A stretch of DNA of 64,000 nucleotides from NCBI RefSeq assembly GCF_000420645.1, contig NZ_ATVI01000006.1:868001-932000 (forward strand), read 5' to 3'. The stretch is from Nevskia ramosa DSM 11499 (GTDB lineage Bacteria > Pseudomonadota > Gammaproteobacteria > Nevskiales > Nevskiaceae). Positions 52,923 to 61,427 of this stretch are shown here, one piece after another (within the stretch, counting starts at the first letter, position 1; every line of letters starts with the position of its first letter). Both the position numbers and the translations under genes were made by a program. Under the pieces are notes generated by a model. It ran no database searches, was not told where the DNA came from, and saw nothing but the letters and a program-made list of their open reading frames with translations.

Positions 52923-53315
52923 ATGAGCACAACGGTGATCCATCGTGGCGGCTGCCATTGCGGCGCCGTCCGGTTCGAAGTCGATGCCCCAGCGCGGGTG
53001 CGGGTGCAGTCCTGCAACTGCTCGATGTGCCGGCCCAGCGGCTACCTGCATCTGATCGTGCCAGCGAGCGCTTTCCGGCTGCTGCAGGGTACGGACCAGC
53101 TCAGCGCGTACACCTTCAACACCGGTATCGCCAAGCACCTGTTCTGCAAGGTCTGCGGCATCAAATCGTTCTATGTGCCGCGTTCGAACCCGGACGGCTT
53201 TTCGGTGAATCTGAATTGCCTGGACGCGGGCAGCATCGAGTCGGTGGAGATCGACGCCTTCGATGGCCAGAACTGGGAGCAGCACGGCGAATCGCTGGCG
53301 CATCTCAGTCGCTGA
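52923..53315 (+). CDS. GFA-family zinc protein (glutathione-dependent formaldehyde-activating-like)
   Basis: A 130-residue protein with the zinc-binding cysteine pattern 'GGCHCGAVRFE', 'SCNCSMCRPSGYLHL' and 'LFCKVCGIKSFYVPRSNPDG', characteristic of the GFA/CENP-V superfamily. Members bind zinc and some bind glutathione, but a formaldehyde-activating role is unproven for most. It follows apbE by 48 bases and may only be a passenger of that operon. Confidence 0.87.
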   Translation: MSTTVIHRGGCHCGAVRFEVDAPARVRVQSCNCSMCRPSGYLHLIVPASAFRLLQGTDQLSAYTFNTGIAKHLFCKVCGIKSFYVPRSNPDGFSVNLNCLDAGSIESVEIDAFDGQNWEQHGESLAHLSR

Positions 53316-53428
53316 CGGCTGTCCGGGGCCGAAAATCTCAGCAGGACCGGAATAATTAGTGAAATGTTTGTAAATGCGATTTGTTTACATTAACGTCGCG
53401 GCAAACAAATCCGGAAAGTACGAGCACC

Positions 53429-55153
53429 ATGCGGCAAGGGAATTTGGCGGGGATGGCGGCGGCGATCGCTGCACAGTGGCGGCCGTTGCTGCTGCTGACC
53501 GCACTGGTCTTGTCCGCCTGTGGTGGCGGAGGACCGGAGCCCAGCTCGGCGCCACTGTTCGAGGATCCGCCGCAGGTCGCGCTCGGCGAACGCCTGTTCC
53601 TGGAAACTCGCTTCTCGCAGTTCTACGCGGTCAATTCGCCGGCCAGCGTCAACCAGACCTTGTCCACCGGCGATCCGGCTGTCGCCACGCTGGTGACCAC
53701 CACCGGCAGCCTGCCCGGCCCGTTCGCCGGCCAGGCGATGAACTGCCGGCAATGCCATCTGGTCGACGAGAAATCCGGCATCGCCGGTGGCGGCAACCGC
53801 ACCTATTCGGATTTCGCCCGCCGTTCGGTGATCACCGACCGCGGTGACGGCCCGGCGATGACCGTTCGCAACTCGCCGGCGCTGGTCAATTCGACGGTGC
53901 CGCGCGCCAACGATTTCATCCTCCATTCCGACGGCGAATTCACCAGCGCCACCGAACTCGCCCGCGCCACCCTGACCGGCCGCATGGGCGGCTGGCTGCC
54001 GAACGAGACCGCACTGGCCATTGCCCACATCGCGCGGGTGATCCGCGAGGACGACGGCCTCGGCGCACTGGCCGCCGATGGCGGAGGCAGCTATCGCGCG
54101 GCGCTGTCCGGCACCAGTCCCAGCCTGAAACTGCCGGCCGAATTCCAGCTCAATGTCAGCACCGCCAGTGACGAGCAGATTCTCGACGACGTGGCGCGTC
54201 TGATCGCCGCTTATGTCGAAAGCCTGCTGTTCGTGCAGAACGCCAATGGCGTCAATGTGTCCTCGCCGTTCGATCTGTTCCTGGCCCGTAACAATCTGCC
54301 TGCCTCGCCGGCGTTCGGCGAAAGCGATCTCGACTACGGCCGCCGCCTGCGCGCCCAGATCGATGCGCTGGCGGCGCCGCAGTTCGTCGCCGCCGATCAG
54401 CTGCGACGCTTCCAGTTTCATCTGCAGCCGTTTGCGTTCAACGAGGCCGAACTGCGAGGCCTGCGCGTGTTCCTGCGCGAGCCGGCCGATGCGGCCGGTC
54501 TCAGCGAAGCGGAGCGCTCGGCCGGCGGCGTCGGCAACTGTGTGGCCTGCCACGCACCGCCGCAGTTCAGCGACTTCGGCTTGCACAACACTGGCGTGAC
54601 GCAGATGGAGTACGACGGCATCCACGGCAGCGGCGCTTTCGCCAGCCTCGCAGTGCCGAGCTTGAGCGAACGCGCAGACCCGGCCGTCGCCCGCGCCAGC
54701 CTGCCGCACACGACGGTGCATCCCGACTATCAGGGCCGGATGCGGGCGATTCCGGTCGCCAGCGATCCCGGCCGCATCGATCTGGGTTCCTGGAACGTGT
54801 TCGCGAACACGGACTTCCCGAACAGCCAGCACGCGCTGCGCAATCTGCTGTGCGGCATCGCGGTCAGCGGCGAGACTTGTGCCGCGAGCACGGACGAAGC
54901 GCTGCTCGCGCGCTCGGTCGCCACCTTCAAGACGCCGAGCCTGCGCGATCTCGGCGACTCCCAGCCGTACATGCACGACGGCCAGTTCGACACTTTGGAA
55001 GCGACGGTCAGCTTCTACGCGCAGACAGCGGCGATGGCGCGCGCCGGCAGCCTGCGCAACGCTGATCCGAGAATCGCCAACATCGCGATCAACGCCCAGG
55101 ACCAGAGCGATCTCGCGGCGTTCCTGCGCGCGCTGAACGAGGATTACAACTGA
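53429..55153 (+). CDS. Di-haem cytochrome c peroxidase-like lipoprotein
   Basis: A 574-residue lipoprotein (lipobox LSAC, Cys31) of the MauG/CcpA superfamily. Two CxxCH haem sites are present: CRQCH at 106-110 and CVACH at 371-375. 'KTPSLRDLGDSQPYMHDGQFDTLEATVSFY' is the typical C-terminal block. It is longer than classical CcpA because of an N-terminal extension and the spacing between haems. Its function may be peroxide reduction or a MauG-like protein or metal oxidation. It lies next to copper-handling genes. Confidence 0.87.
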   Translation: MRQGNLAGMAAAIAAQWRPLLLLTALVLSACGGGGPEPSSAPLFEDPPQVALGERLFLETRFSQFYAVNSPASVNQTLSTGDPAVATLVTTTGSLPGPFAGQAMNCRQCHLVDEKSGIAGGGNRTYSDFARRSVITDRGDGPAMTVRNSPALVNSTVPRANDFILHSDGEFTSATELARATLTGRMGGWLPNETALAIAHIARVIREDDGLGALAADGGGSYRAALSGTSPSLKLPAEFQLNVSTASDEQILDDVARLIAAYVESLLFVQNANGVNVSSPFDLFLARNNLPASPAFGESDLDYGRRLRAQIDALAAPQFVAADQLRRFQFHLQPFAFNEAELRGLRVFLREPADAAGLSEAERSAGGVGNCVACHAPPQFSDFGLHNTGVTQMEYDGIHGSGAFASLAVPSLSERADPAVARASLPHTTVHPDYQGRMRAIPVASDPGRIDLGSWNVFANTDFPNSQHALRNLLCGIAVSGETCAASTDEALLARSVATFKTPSLRDLGDSQPYMHDGQFDTLEATVSFYAQTAAMARAGSLRNADPRIANIAINAQDQSDLAAFLRALNEDYN

Positions 55154-55160
55154 GACTGCT

Positions 55161-55670
55161 TCAGGGGCCGAGCGCTGCGATCGCCAGTTCGACACTGGCC
55201 TTGCCGGCCTTCTCGAACTGCAGTTCCAGCTTCACCGTCTGGCCGGCGACCAGCGCCTGGCTGAGGCCGATCAGCATCAGGTGATAGCCGCCGGGCGCCA
55301 GCTCCACGGTCTGGCCGGCCGGAATCGCCAGCCCGTCGCTGACGGCACGCATCTGCATCTGGCCATCGGCCATCGACATCTGGTGGATCTCGACGCTGGT
55401 GGCGGCTTCGCTGCTGATCGCGATCAGGCGATCGTCCTGGCTGCCGCTGTTGACGATACTCATGAAGCCGACACCGGTGCCGCCCGCCGTCGGCGTTTCC
55501 CGCGAACGCGCCGAGCGGATCAGCAGATCGCCGATTTTCGTTTCACTGGCTGCCGCTGCTTCGGGGACGGCAGCGGCAGCCTGCGGCGGGGCCGGTTTGC
55601 AGGCGACCAGCAAGGCGAAGGCGGACAGCGTGACGATGCAGCTCAGTCGAAAGTTCATGGTGATGGTCAT
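55161..55670 (-). CDS. PCuAC-type periplasmic copper chaperone lipoprotein
   Basis: A 169-residue protein with a lipobox (LLVAC, Cys24) and the copper-binding set His96, Met107, His130 and Met132, close to the H-x10-M-x21-H-x-M pattern of PCuAC (DUF461). The chaperone delivers Cu(I), commonly to cytochrome oxidase CuA or other periplasmic sites. It overlaps the upstream COG0523 GTPase gene by four bases. Confidence 0.9.
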   Translation of the reverse strand: MTITMNFRLSCIVTLSAFALLVACKPAPPQAAAAVPEAAAASETKIGDLLIRSARSRETPTAGGTGVGFMSIVNSGSQDDRLIAISSEAATSVEIHQMSMADGQMQMRAVSDGLAIPAGQTVELAPGGYHLMLIGLSQALVAGQTVKLELQFEKAGKASVELAIAALGP

Positions 55671-56755
55671 GGCGTGGCCGGCTTCAGCAAGGGATCTTCG
55701 TTCGGCGTGTCCTGCAGATAGGCCAGGGTGTTGCGCACCGTTTCCTGGCCCCAGCCGCGGGTGATGAACACCAGCCGCGTGCGGTGATCGTCGCTCGGCC
55801 AGTCCGGCAGTTCCTCGGCCGGATGCAGCAGGTTCTGCACGCCGTGCAGCACCGTCGGCTTGTCCTGGCCCTGGATGTTGACGATGCCCTTGAAGCGCAG
55901 CAGATCGGCACCGGTTAGCGAGCGCAGGAAATCCAGCCAGCCGAACAGCTTCCAGGCTGGCACCGGCTCGTCGAGGATCAGGCTGAAGGTCTGGATGTCA
56001 TTCCAGTCCGGGCCATCGCCCCAGGGATCGACGCTGTCCGGCGCGCCCGGCGTCACCGGCAGCAGGCGGATCGAGTCGGCCTTCAGGATCAGCGGGCTCA
56101 AGGCGAAGTCGGCGGACTGCGGCCGCCGCCGGCCGTTGGTGAACAGCCAGTCCGGAAGTGCTGCGCCTTTCTTCGGCACATAGACCTCGGCATCCGGATT
56201 CAGGCCCTTGAGCTGCTCGCGCAAGGCGGTGAGCGCGGCGTCGTCGACCAGATCGCTCTTGGTGATCAGCAGCGTATCGGCGCTGGCGATCTGCTTCTGG
56301 GCGATGTCGATTTCCTCGACCGTGGTACCGGCATTCGCGGCATCGACCAGGGTCACCACGCTGTCGAGCACGAAGCGCTCGGCCAGCTGCGGTGCCCGCA
56401 GGATCTGGCTGAGGATCGGCCCCGGTTCGGCAAGGCCGGTGGTTTCGATGATGACGCGCTTCAAGCTCGGAATCTGCTTGCGCTGCGCCTTGGTGAACAG
56501 GGTCATCAGCGCTTCGGCGAGCCGGCCGCGCGAGGTGCAGCACATGCAGCCGCCTTCGATCAGCTCCACTTCATCCGGCTCGGCCTGCTCGACCAGATGA
56601 TGATCGAGGCCGACATCGCCGTACTCGTTGATCACCACCGCTGTGCCGGTCATCGACGGATGACGCAGCAGGAAATTCAGCAAGGTGGTCTTTCCGGCGC
56701 CGAGGAAGCCGGTCAGCAGCACCATCGGGATGCGGGTGTCAGCAGGGGTTTGCAC
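55667..56755 (-). CDS. COG0523/CobW-family metallochaperone GTPase
   Basis: A 362-residue cytoplasmic G3E GTPase. Walker A 'GFLGAGKTTLLN' (about 16-27), the metal motif GGCMCC (Cys70, Cys72, Cys73), 'IETTGLAEPGPI' and 'ITKSDLV' are all intact, with a CobW C-terminal domain near the end ('DLLRFKGIVNI'). It inserts or allocates a metal, often zinc; here the coupled PCuAC gene raises copper as an alternative. Start is GTG 56755 or possibly ATG 56725. Confidence 0.88.
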   Translation of the reverse strand: MQTPADTRIPMVLLTGFLGAGKTTLLNFLLRHPSMTGTAVVINEYGDVGLDHHLVEQAEPDEVELIEGGCMCCTSRGRLAEALMTLFTKAQRKQIPSLKRVIIETTGLAEPGPILSQILRAPQLAERFVLDSVVTLVDAANAGTTVEEIDIAQKQIASADTLLITKSDLVDDAALTALREQLKGLNPDAEVYVPKKGAALPDWLFTNGRRRPQSADFALSPLILKADSIRLLPVTPGAPDSVDPWGDGPDWNDIQTFSLILDEPVPAWKLFGWLDFLRSLTGADLLRFKGIVNIQGQDKPTVLHGVQNLLHPAEELPDWPSDDHRTRLVFITRGWGQETVRNTLAYLQDTPNEDPLLKPATP

Positions 56756-56991
56756 GGTGGTCTCTGGTGGCCGTCACGGATCGCAAGGGACGACGATTAT
56801 CGCCGGTCGCGCGCCGGCCGGTGACGCGCAGCTGCACCGCTCAAGTGGCCGCAGCCCCTGCTTCCGGAATGCCATGAGCGTCAGAGCGATGGCGTTGCTT
56901 TTGGTACTGGCCTGGCCGGCTCGGTGCCCGGACAATGGCGGGCGAAGACATTCCCCAGCATTGCCCCATCATCAGACCGAGGAGCAACACC

Positions 56992-57501
56992 ATGAACCGA
57001 CGCGATTTCACACGAGCCTTTGCCGGCCTGGCCGGCTTCACCGCATTCGCCGGCACCGCCGCTGCCGATGATCCCCGCAACGCGCGCAACGATGTGGCGG
57101 CTGCCAAGGCCAAGCCCGCGGCAGCCGTCGACCACAGCGCCCATCAAGGCCATGCAGCCGCTGCTGCCGCGCCGGGTCGCTATGCCGCACTTGCCACGGT
57201 GTATGCCGACTGCGCCGCCCGCGCCACCGAATGCATCACCCATTGCCAGAGCGTGCTGGCCACCGGCGACAAGAGCCTCGGCGACTGCCTGAAGACCGCG
57301 CTGGCCTGCCAGACCACCTGCACCGCCGTCGCCCAACTCGCGCGCCTGAACTCGGATTTCGCGCCGGCCCTGGCCCGCGATACCGTGCCGGTGATGAAAG
57401 CCTGCCTCGATACCTGCCGTCCGCACATCGAGCATCACGCCATCTGCAAGGCTTGCTTCGATGCCTGCGAAAGCGCGATCAAGGCGGCCCAGTCCATCTG
57501 A
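56992..57501 (+). CDS. Csp-type four-helix copper-storage protein (Tat-exported)
   Basis: A 169-residue protein with a twin-arginine signal ('NRRDFTRAFAGLAGF'), a His-containing linker ('VDHSAHQGHAAA') and a four-helix bundle carrying 11 cysteines ('ADCAARATECITHCQ', 'GDCLKTALACQTTC', 'KACLDTC', 'ICKACFDACE'). This matches the Csp1-type proteins that store many Cu(I) ions inside the bundle. The Tat signal indicates folded export. ATG 56992 follows GAGGAGC. It is divergent from the GTPase/PCuAC pair across 236 bases. Confidence 0.9.
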   Translation: MNRRDFTRAFAGLAGFTAFAGTAAADDPRNARNDVAAAKAKPAAAVDHSAHQGHAAAAAAPGRYAALATVYADCAARATECITHCQSVLATGDKSLGDCLKTALACQTTCTAVAQLARLNSDFAPALARDTVPVMKACLDTCRPHIEHHAICKACFDACESAIKAAQSI

Positions 57502-57528
57502 TTGGCAACACCAGGCAATGACCAAGCA

Positions 57529-58062
57529 ATGACCGGGCGATTCCACCGATGGCGCAGCAGCCTGCTGTTCGCCGGCCTGTTGCTGAGCACGCTCGATGTG
57601 CAGGCGATCGAGGTCGGCCATCCGGCACCCGGCTTCACGGCGACCTTGCTGGACGGCACGCGCTTCGATCTCGCCGCGCATCGTGGCGAGGTGGTCATCG
57701 TCAATTTCTGGGCGACCTGGTGCGCCCCCTGCCGCGAAGAAATGCCGGCCTTCGAAGCCTTGCAGCAGGCTTATCGCGGTCAGGGCCTGTCGATCGTCGC
57801 GGTCAGCATGGATGACCCCGAGCTGCGCGAACGGGTGCTGAAGCTTGCGCAAGGCTTCAGCTACCCGATGGCCATGGCCGGCGATACGAAAGCCGCCGGC
57901 TATGGCCGCATCTGGCGCCTGCCGATCAGCTTCGTGATCGATCGCGAGGGCCTGCTCCGTGTCGACGGCGGCATCGGCGCACGCAAGGCCTATGACCTGC
58001 ATACGCTGCTGGACGAAATCGGGCCGCTGCTCCGCGAGCCGCGGCCCGATGCCCCGCGCTAG
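57529..58062 (+). CDS. TlpA/ResA-type periplasmic thioredoxin
   Basis: A 177-residue exported or membrane-anchored thiol-disulfide oxidoreductase. A hydrophobic N-terminal segment (about 8-25) is followed by 'VNFWATWCAPCREEMPAFEAL' (CAPC active site) and the cis-Pro loop 'LPISFVID'. Beside the Csp gene it probably keeps cysteines of the copper protein reduced or helps metallate other sites, by inference. I chose ATG 57529, in frame and 27 bases after the csp stop. It overlaps the convergent gene by four bases. Confidence 0.88.
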   Translation: MTGRFHRWRSSLLFAGLLLSTLDVQAIEVGHPAPGFTATLLDGTRFDLAAHRGEVVIVNFWATWCAPCREEMPAFEALQQAYRGQGLSIVAVSMDDPELRERVLKLAQGFSYPMAMAGDTKAAGYGRIWRLPISFVIDREGLLRVDGGIGARKAYDLHTLLDEIGPLLREPRPDAPR

Positions 58063-59039
58063 AAACCGTAGCTGAGGCCCACCGTCGCCAGGTAATGCGG
58101 TGCCAGCTGGTAGCCGGTGTAGTGCTGGTAAACAGGCAACTGCACGAAGCCGTAGGCGTTCAGGGTGCCGGCCAGGGTGCCGGACAAGCCCGGTGATACG
58201 TAGACCGCCTGGCTGCCGCTGTTGTCGTAATCGGCATTGCTGCCGACTTCCTTTCCTTCGACCCGGGCATTGAGCTGCAGCTGCGGCGTCACCCGGCCGA
58301 AACCGACATAGCGCAGCCCGGCGCTGGCGGTGAACTGGCTGCTCGGGCGAAAGCCATCGGCCTTGTCCAGCGCCTGCTTGAGCTGCACTTGCTCGAAGCG
58401 ATCCCAGTCACGGCTGATCGCCGCGTAGTTGTAGACGCCGAGGATCAGGTCGGTGGTGCCGGTGCCGTTCTGCAGGCCGCGATCGATGATCTCGGCATCG
58501 GTAGCGAGCGGACCGTCGGTGAAGGTTTTCTGATGCGAACCGGTCGGCAGCTTCAGGCCGAACTGCAGGCCCCAGCTGCGGTCCTCGAACAGGCCCTGCC
58601 AGCGAGCGATCAAACGGACATCGCCGATGCCCTGGGTTTCCGAGCGTGAGATGTCGGCGGTGTCCTGCTCTTCGCCGATGGTCTGATGTTCGCGAACCAG
58701 ATAAGGCACCTGAACGTTGATGCCCCAGTCGCGGTTGATGCTGTAGTCCAGTCCCAGCGTGTAGAAGCGGCTGAGAGAGCCCTGCTGATATTCGTGCTCG
58801 GTGGGCAGTTCCTCCGGGTTCTTGTCGAACGTGTGGGAACCGAGCCTGAGTTGGTTCTGGTCGATGAAATCGAAGCGGGCATCAATTCGCAGGCCGCTGC
58901 TGTTGGCATAGCCAGCGCCGGTCCAGTCGGTGGCCACCGAGCAGCCGCAGCTGGAACAGGCGATCGCTGCGGTGGGAATGGCGGCAGCGGCGAGCAAAGT
59001 GAAAGTGCCGGCGAGGCCGGCGGAAAGACGAAGGTTCAT
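58059..59039 (-). CDS. Outer-membrane beta-barrel protein with N-terminal CSSCGCS motif
   Basis: A 326-residue protein with a signal peptide ending near 'TAAIA', then a mature N-terminus beginning CSSCGCS, a compact thiol cluster able to bind Cu(I) or another soft metal. The rest is alternating beta-strand sequence ('DARFDFIDQNQLRLG', 'WGLQFGLKLPTGSHQKTF', 'YVSPGLSGTLAGTLNAYGFVQLP') ending 'LATVGLSYGF', an outer-membrane-type terminus. ATG 59039 has GGAGA seven bases upstream. Transport of copper or another metal is inferred from location. Confidence 0.72.
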   Translation of the reverse strand: MNLRLSAGLAGTFTLLAAAAIPTAAIACSSCGCSVATDWTGAGYANSSGLRIDARFDFIDQNQLRLGSHTFDKNPEELPTEHEYQQGSLSRFYTLGLDYSINRDWGINVQVPYLVREHQTIGEEQDTADISRSETQGIGDVRLIARWQGLFEDRSWGLQFGLKLPTGSHQKTFTDGPLATDAEIIDRGLQNGTGTTDLILGVYNYAAISRDWDRFEQVQLKQALDKADGFRPSSQFTASAGLRYVGFGRVTPQLQLNARVEGKEVGSNADYDNSGSQAVYVSPGLSGTLAGTLNAYGFVQLPVYQHYTGYQLAPHYLATVGLSYGF

Positions 59040-59195
59040 CGGAAAGTCTCCAGGCACCACCGGCGTCTGGCGACGCTGCTTAAGCAGCTGCGACCAGGCA
59101 CGACGGCGAGCCATCAGCAGGAATTCGGCAAGGGCGCGAATGCACCCCTGCCGAGCAGTGGCCGCGCAGCTGCGCGGCCATCCATGACGGCGAGG

Positions 59196-59654
59196 CTAGA
59201 TGCCTGCCTGCGATGGGGGACCGCGTACCGGCGGCAGCCGCTGGATCGAGCCTGCGCTCGGCCGCAGCGGCAGTACCGCGGCGCTGGCGACCGGCGGCCC
59301 TTCTACCAGGCTCAGTGCAGCCAGCGAAGGCGGCAATGCCGGCACATCGGCCGCCGCGAACGGACAGCTCAGATCGGCCTCGTCCAGACGATGCGCGAGA
59401 TGCTCCTCGGCATCGCCCGCTGCCGTCATCACCATGCCGGCGTGATGGTGATGGCCCGCGCCGGCCTGCGGCAGCAACGCTCGCAGATCGCCCGCCGGGC
59501 AGAGGGTCAGACAGCTGCGCTGACCGTCTGCGCCCGCCTGCGCCCAGCCCGGCATGAAACCGACAGGCACCAAGCCGCGCAGCAGCACGCTGGCCAGCGC
59601 CAGCCACAGCGCCAGCAGATGCAGACGAGAACGGGGATGGAACATCGGCCTCAT
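59196..59654 (-). CDS. DUF2946 family protein
   Basis: A 152-residue protein with one N-terminal hydrophobic segment, the DUF2946 element 'RGLVPVGFMPGW', a His run ('AGHHHHAGM') and 'LSCPFAAADVPAL', ending 'PPVRGPPSQAGI'. DUF2946 genes are commonly beside copper-related TonB receptors. The Cys pair (SCLTLC), His run and Met residues could bind copper. It is downstream of the PepSY gene set. Function is unknown. Confidence 0.75.
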   Translation of the reverse strand: MRPMFHPRSRLHLLALWLALASVLLRGLVPVGFMPGWAQAGADGQRSCLTLCPAGDLRALLPQAGAGHHHHAGMVMTAAGDAEEHLAHRLDEADLSCPFAAADVPALPPSLAALSLVEGPPVASAAVLPLRPSAGSIQRLPPVRGPPSQAGI

Positions 59655-59663
59655 GTCCGCAGC

Positions 59664-59978
59664 TTACGACTGATCCAGCGTGGTCTGCGTGACCCGCGCG
59701 GCCTGCCGCAGACCCTCGCGCCAGCGGCGTGGACGACTCAGGCGACGCCGGCGTTCGATCGCCGGATCTTCCGCCGCCGGCGGAAAGCCAAGCATTGCGA
59801 ACAGGGCGCGCAGTTCCTGATGGCGACCGGCGCGGGCGCTGACCCGGACGGTTCGCAGCGACAGGTCGTAGTGGCGGATCGACATCGTCGAGCGCATGTC
59901 GAGCCCGCCGCGCAGGCGCAGCAGCGCGCTTTCGTCGACCAGCCCCGGTAGCTGGAACTCGTAGAGGCTGCGGCTCAT
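59664..59978 (-). CDS. Small protein coupled to the PepSY gene, unknown function
   Basis: A 104-residue basic protein. ATG 59978 has a strong GGAGG seven bases upstream, and its start overlaps the PepSY stop by four bases. The first 70 or so residues alternate strand-helix-strand-helix ('YEFQLPGLVDESALLRLRGGL', 'HYDLSLRTVRVSA', 'ELRALFAMLGF'), reminiscent of a heavy-metal-associated (ferredoxin-like) fold but without the CxxC. The C-terminus is Arg-rich. I cannot name a family. Confidence 0.65.
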   Translation of the reverse strand: MSRSLYEFQLPGLVDESALLRLRGGLDMRSTMSIRHYDLSLRTVRVSARAGRHQELRALFAMLGFPPAAEDPAIERRRRLSRPRRWREGLRQAARVTQTTLDQS

Positions 59979-61417
59979 GGCAGTGCCTCCGATATGGTCG
60001 TCGTCGCGGCGATCCGCCGCAGCAGCGCATCGATCAGCAGCACCCCCAGCAGGCTGGCCCCTGCGAGCGGGAACAGCAGCGACAGGCCCAGGGTGATCAG
60101 CGCCGCATTGCGCAATTGCAGGGGCGCCAGCGCGCGCGGCGCGCCGAGGCCGCCGGCTGGGCGGCGTCGCCACCACATGACCAGGCCGGTCGCTACCAGC
60201 AGCACGATGAACACGCAGGTCAGCAGCATCAGCAGCTGGTTGGCCAGGCCGAAGTAGTTGCCGAGGTGGATTGCCACGCCCCATTCGATGAGCCGCGCCA
60301 GCGGCCCGTAGTCGCCGAAGCCGGCCTCCGCGAGCACGGCGCCGCTGTAGCGATCGAGATGAAGGTTGCGCTGGCCTTCGGGCTGGGCGGGATAGGTGTA
60401 AGCCGTGTAGGTGCCGGTCAACCCCTGCGGCAGGGACAGGCGATAGGCCTCGACGAAGCCGTGCGTGGCAAGGATGGCGACGGCGGTATCAAGATCGATG
60501 CCCGGCGGCAAGGCTTCGGCTGGCTGCTCGATCGCGGCCGCCATGTGCTCCTCGTGTCCGGCGGCGGTGTGTGGCGCCTGTGACGCTGGCAGCGGCAGCT
60601 TCTGCAAGGTCCACGGCACCTCGCCGGCCACGGCGCCCATCGTCGCCGCAGGCAAGTGGCTGCGCGCGCCGCCGTTATGGCGATCCCCGCGCGGATAGCC
60701 GATCGCCAGCGCATCGCTGATCGGGCGCAGGAACCGGTCGCCCCAGATCGTTGCCCAGGGCAGGCCGGTGATCAGCAGGAACAGGATCAGGGCCGAGGCA
60801 TACAGGCCGCTGACCTTGTGCAGATCGCGCCAGAAGCGCCGGCCCGTGGTGCGCAGGCGCGGCACGAGCACGCCGTCGATGCGTTCGCGGCCGCGTGGCC
60901 ACCACAGGTACAGACCGGTGCCGATCAGCACCACCGCCCAGCACGAGGCGAGTTCGACGATCGCATCGCCGACATCACCCAGCAGCAGCGAGCCATGTGC
61001 GACATCGGCGAAGCCGACCAGGGTGTCGGTGTAGACGTAGCTGCCCAGCACCTGCGCAGTAGCCGGATCAACGAACACCCGGCGCGCCGGCTGACCAACG
61101 GGCAGGCGGACGAACAGCTGCGCGGTGCGGCCCGGTTCGGTGGGCAGATCGATGCGCGTGACTTCGCCACCGACAAACGCCGCATTGCCGGCTGCAACCA
61201 GTCGGCTCGGCGGCAGCGAGGCCGCTGGACTGGCGGCGAAACGCAGCTCCGGGTAGATCAGATCGTTCAGCTCATCGTTGAACAGATAGATCGCCCCGGT
61301 GATCGCCAGGATCAGCAGGAACGGTGCGGCAAACAGGCCGGCGTAGAAATGCCAGCGCCAGACCTGGGCGTAGAGGCTGCCGCGCAGGGCGGTATCGGAA
61401 TCATCTTGCACAGTCAT
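59975..61417 (-). CDS. PepSY-domain membrane protein (PepSY_TM type)
   Basis: A 480-residue inner-membrane protein with four predicted helices and periplasmic PepSY repeats. 'WRWHFYAGLFAAPFLLILAITGAIYLF' is the typical first helix with His, and 'LWWPRG', 'RFWRDLHKVSGLYASALILFLLITGLPW' and 'WGVAIHLGNYFGLANQLLMLLTCVFIVLLVATGLVMWWRRR' follow. Such proteins often act with TonB receptors, possibly reducing imported metal complexes. ATG 61417 lies 10 bases after the receptor stop, behind GAGGCG. Confidence 0.87.
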   Translation of the reverse strand: MTVQDDSDTALRGSLYAQVWRWHFYAGLFAAPFLLILAITGAIYLFNDELNDLIYPELRFAASPAASLPPSRLVAAGNAAFVGGEVTRIDLPTEPGRTAQLFVRLPVGQPARRVFVDPATAQVLGSYVYTDTLVGFADVAHGSLLLGDVGDAIVELASCWAVVLIGTGLYLWWPRGRERIDGVLVPRLRTTGRRFWRDLHKVSGLYASALILFLLITGLPWATIWGDRFLRPISDALAIGYPRGDRHNGGARSHLPAATMGAVAGEVPWTLQKLPLPASQAPHTAAGHEEHMAAAIEQPAEALPPGIDLDTAVAILATHGFVEAYRLSLPQGLTGTYTAYTYPAQPEGQRNLHLDRYSGAVLAEAGFGDYGPLARLIEWGVAIHLGNYFGLANQLLMLLTCVFIVLLVATGLVMWWRRRPAGGLGAPRALAPLQLRNAALITLGLSLLFPLAGASLLGVLLIDALLRRIAATTTISEALP

Positions 61418-61427
61418 TGCGGGCGCC

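Noticed and set aside
53390-55195. 601-codon minus-strand open frame
   Set aside because: Antisense to the di-haem peroxidase with both CxxCH sites intact on the plus strand.
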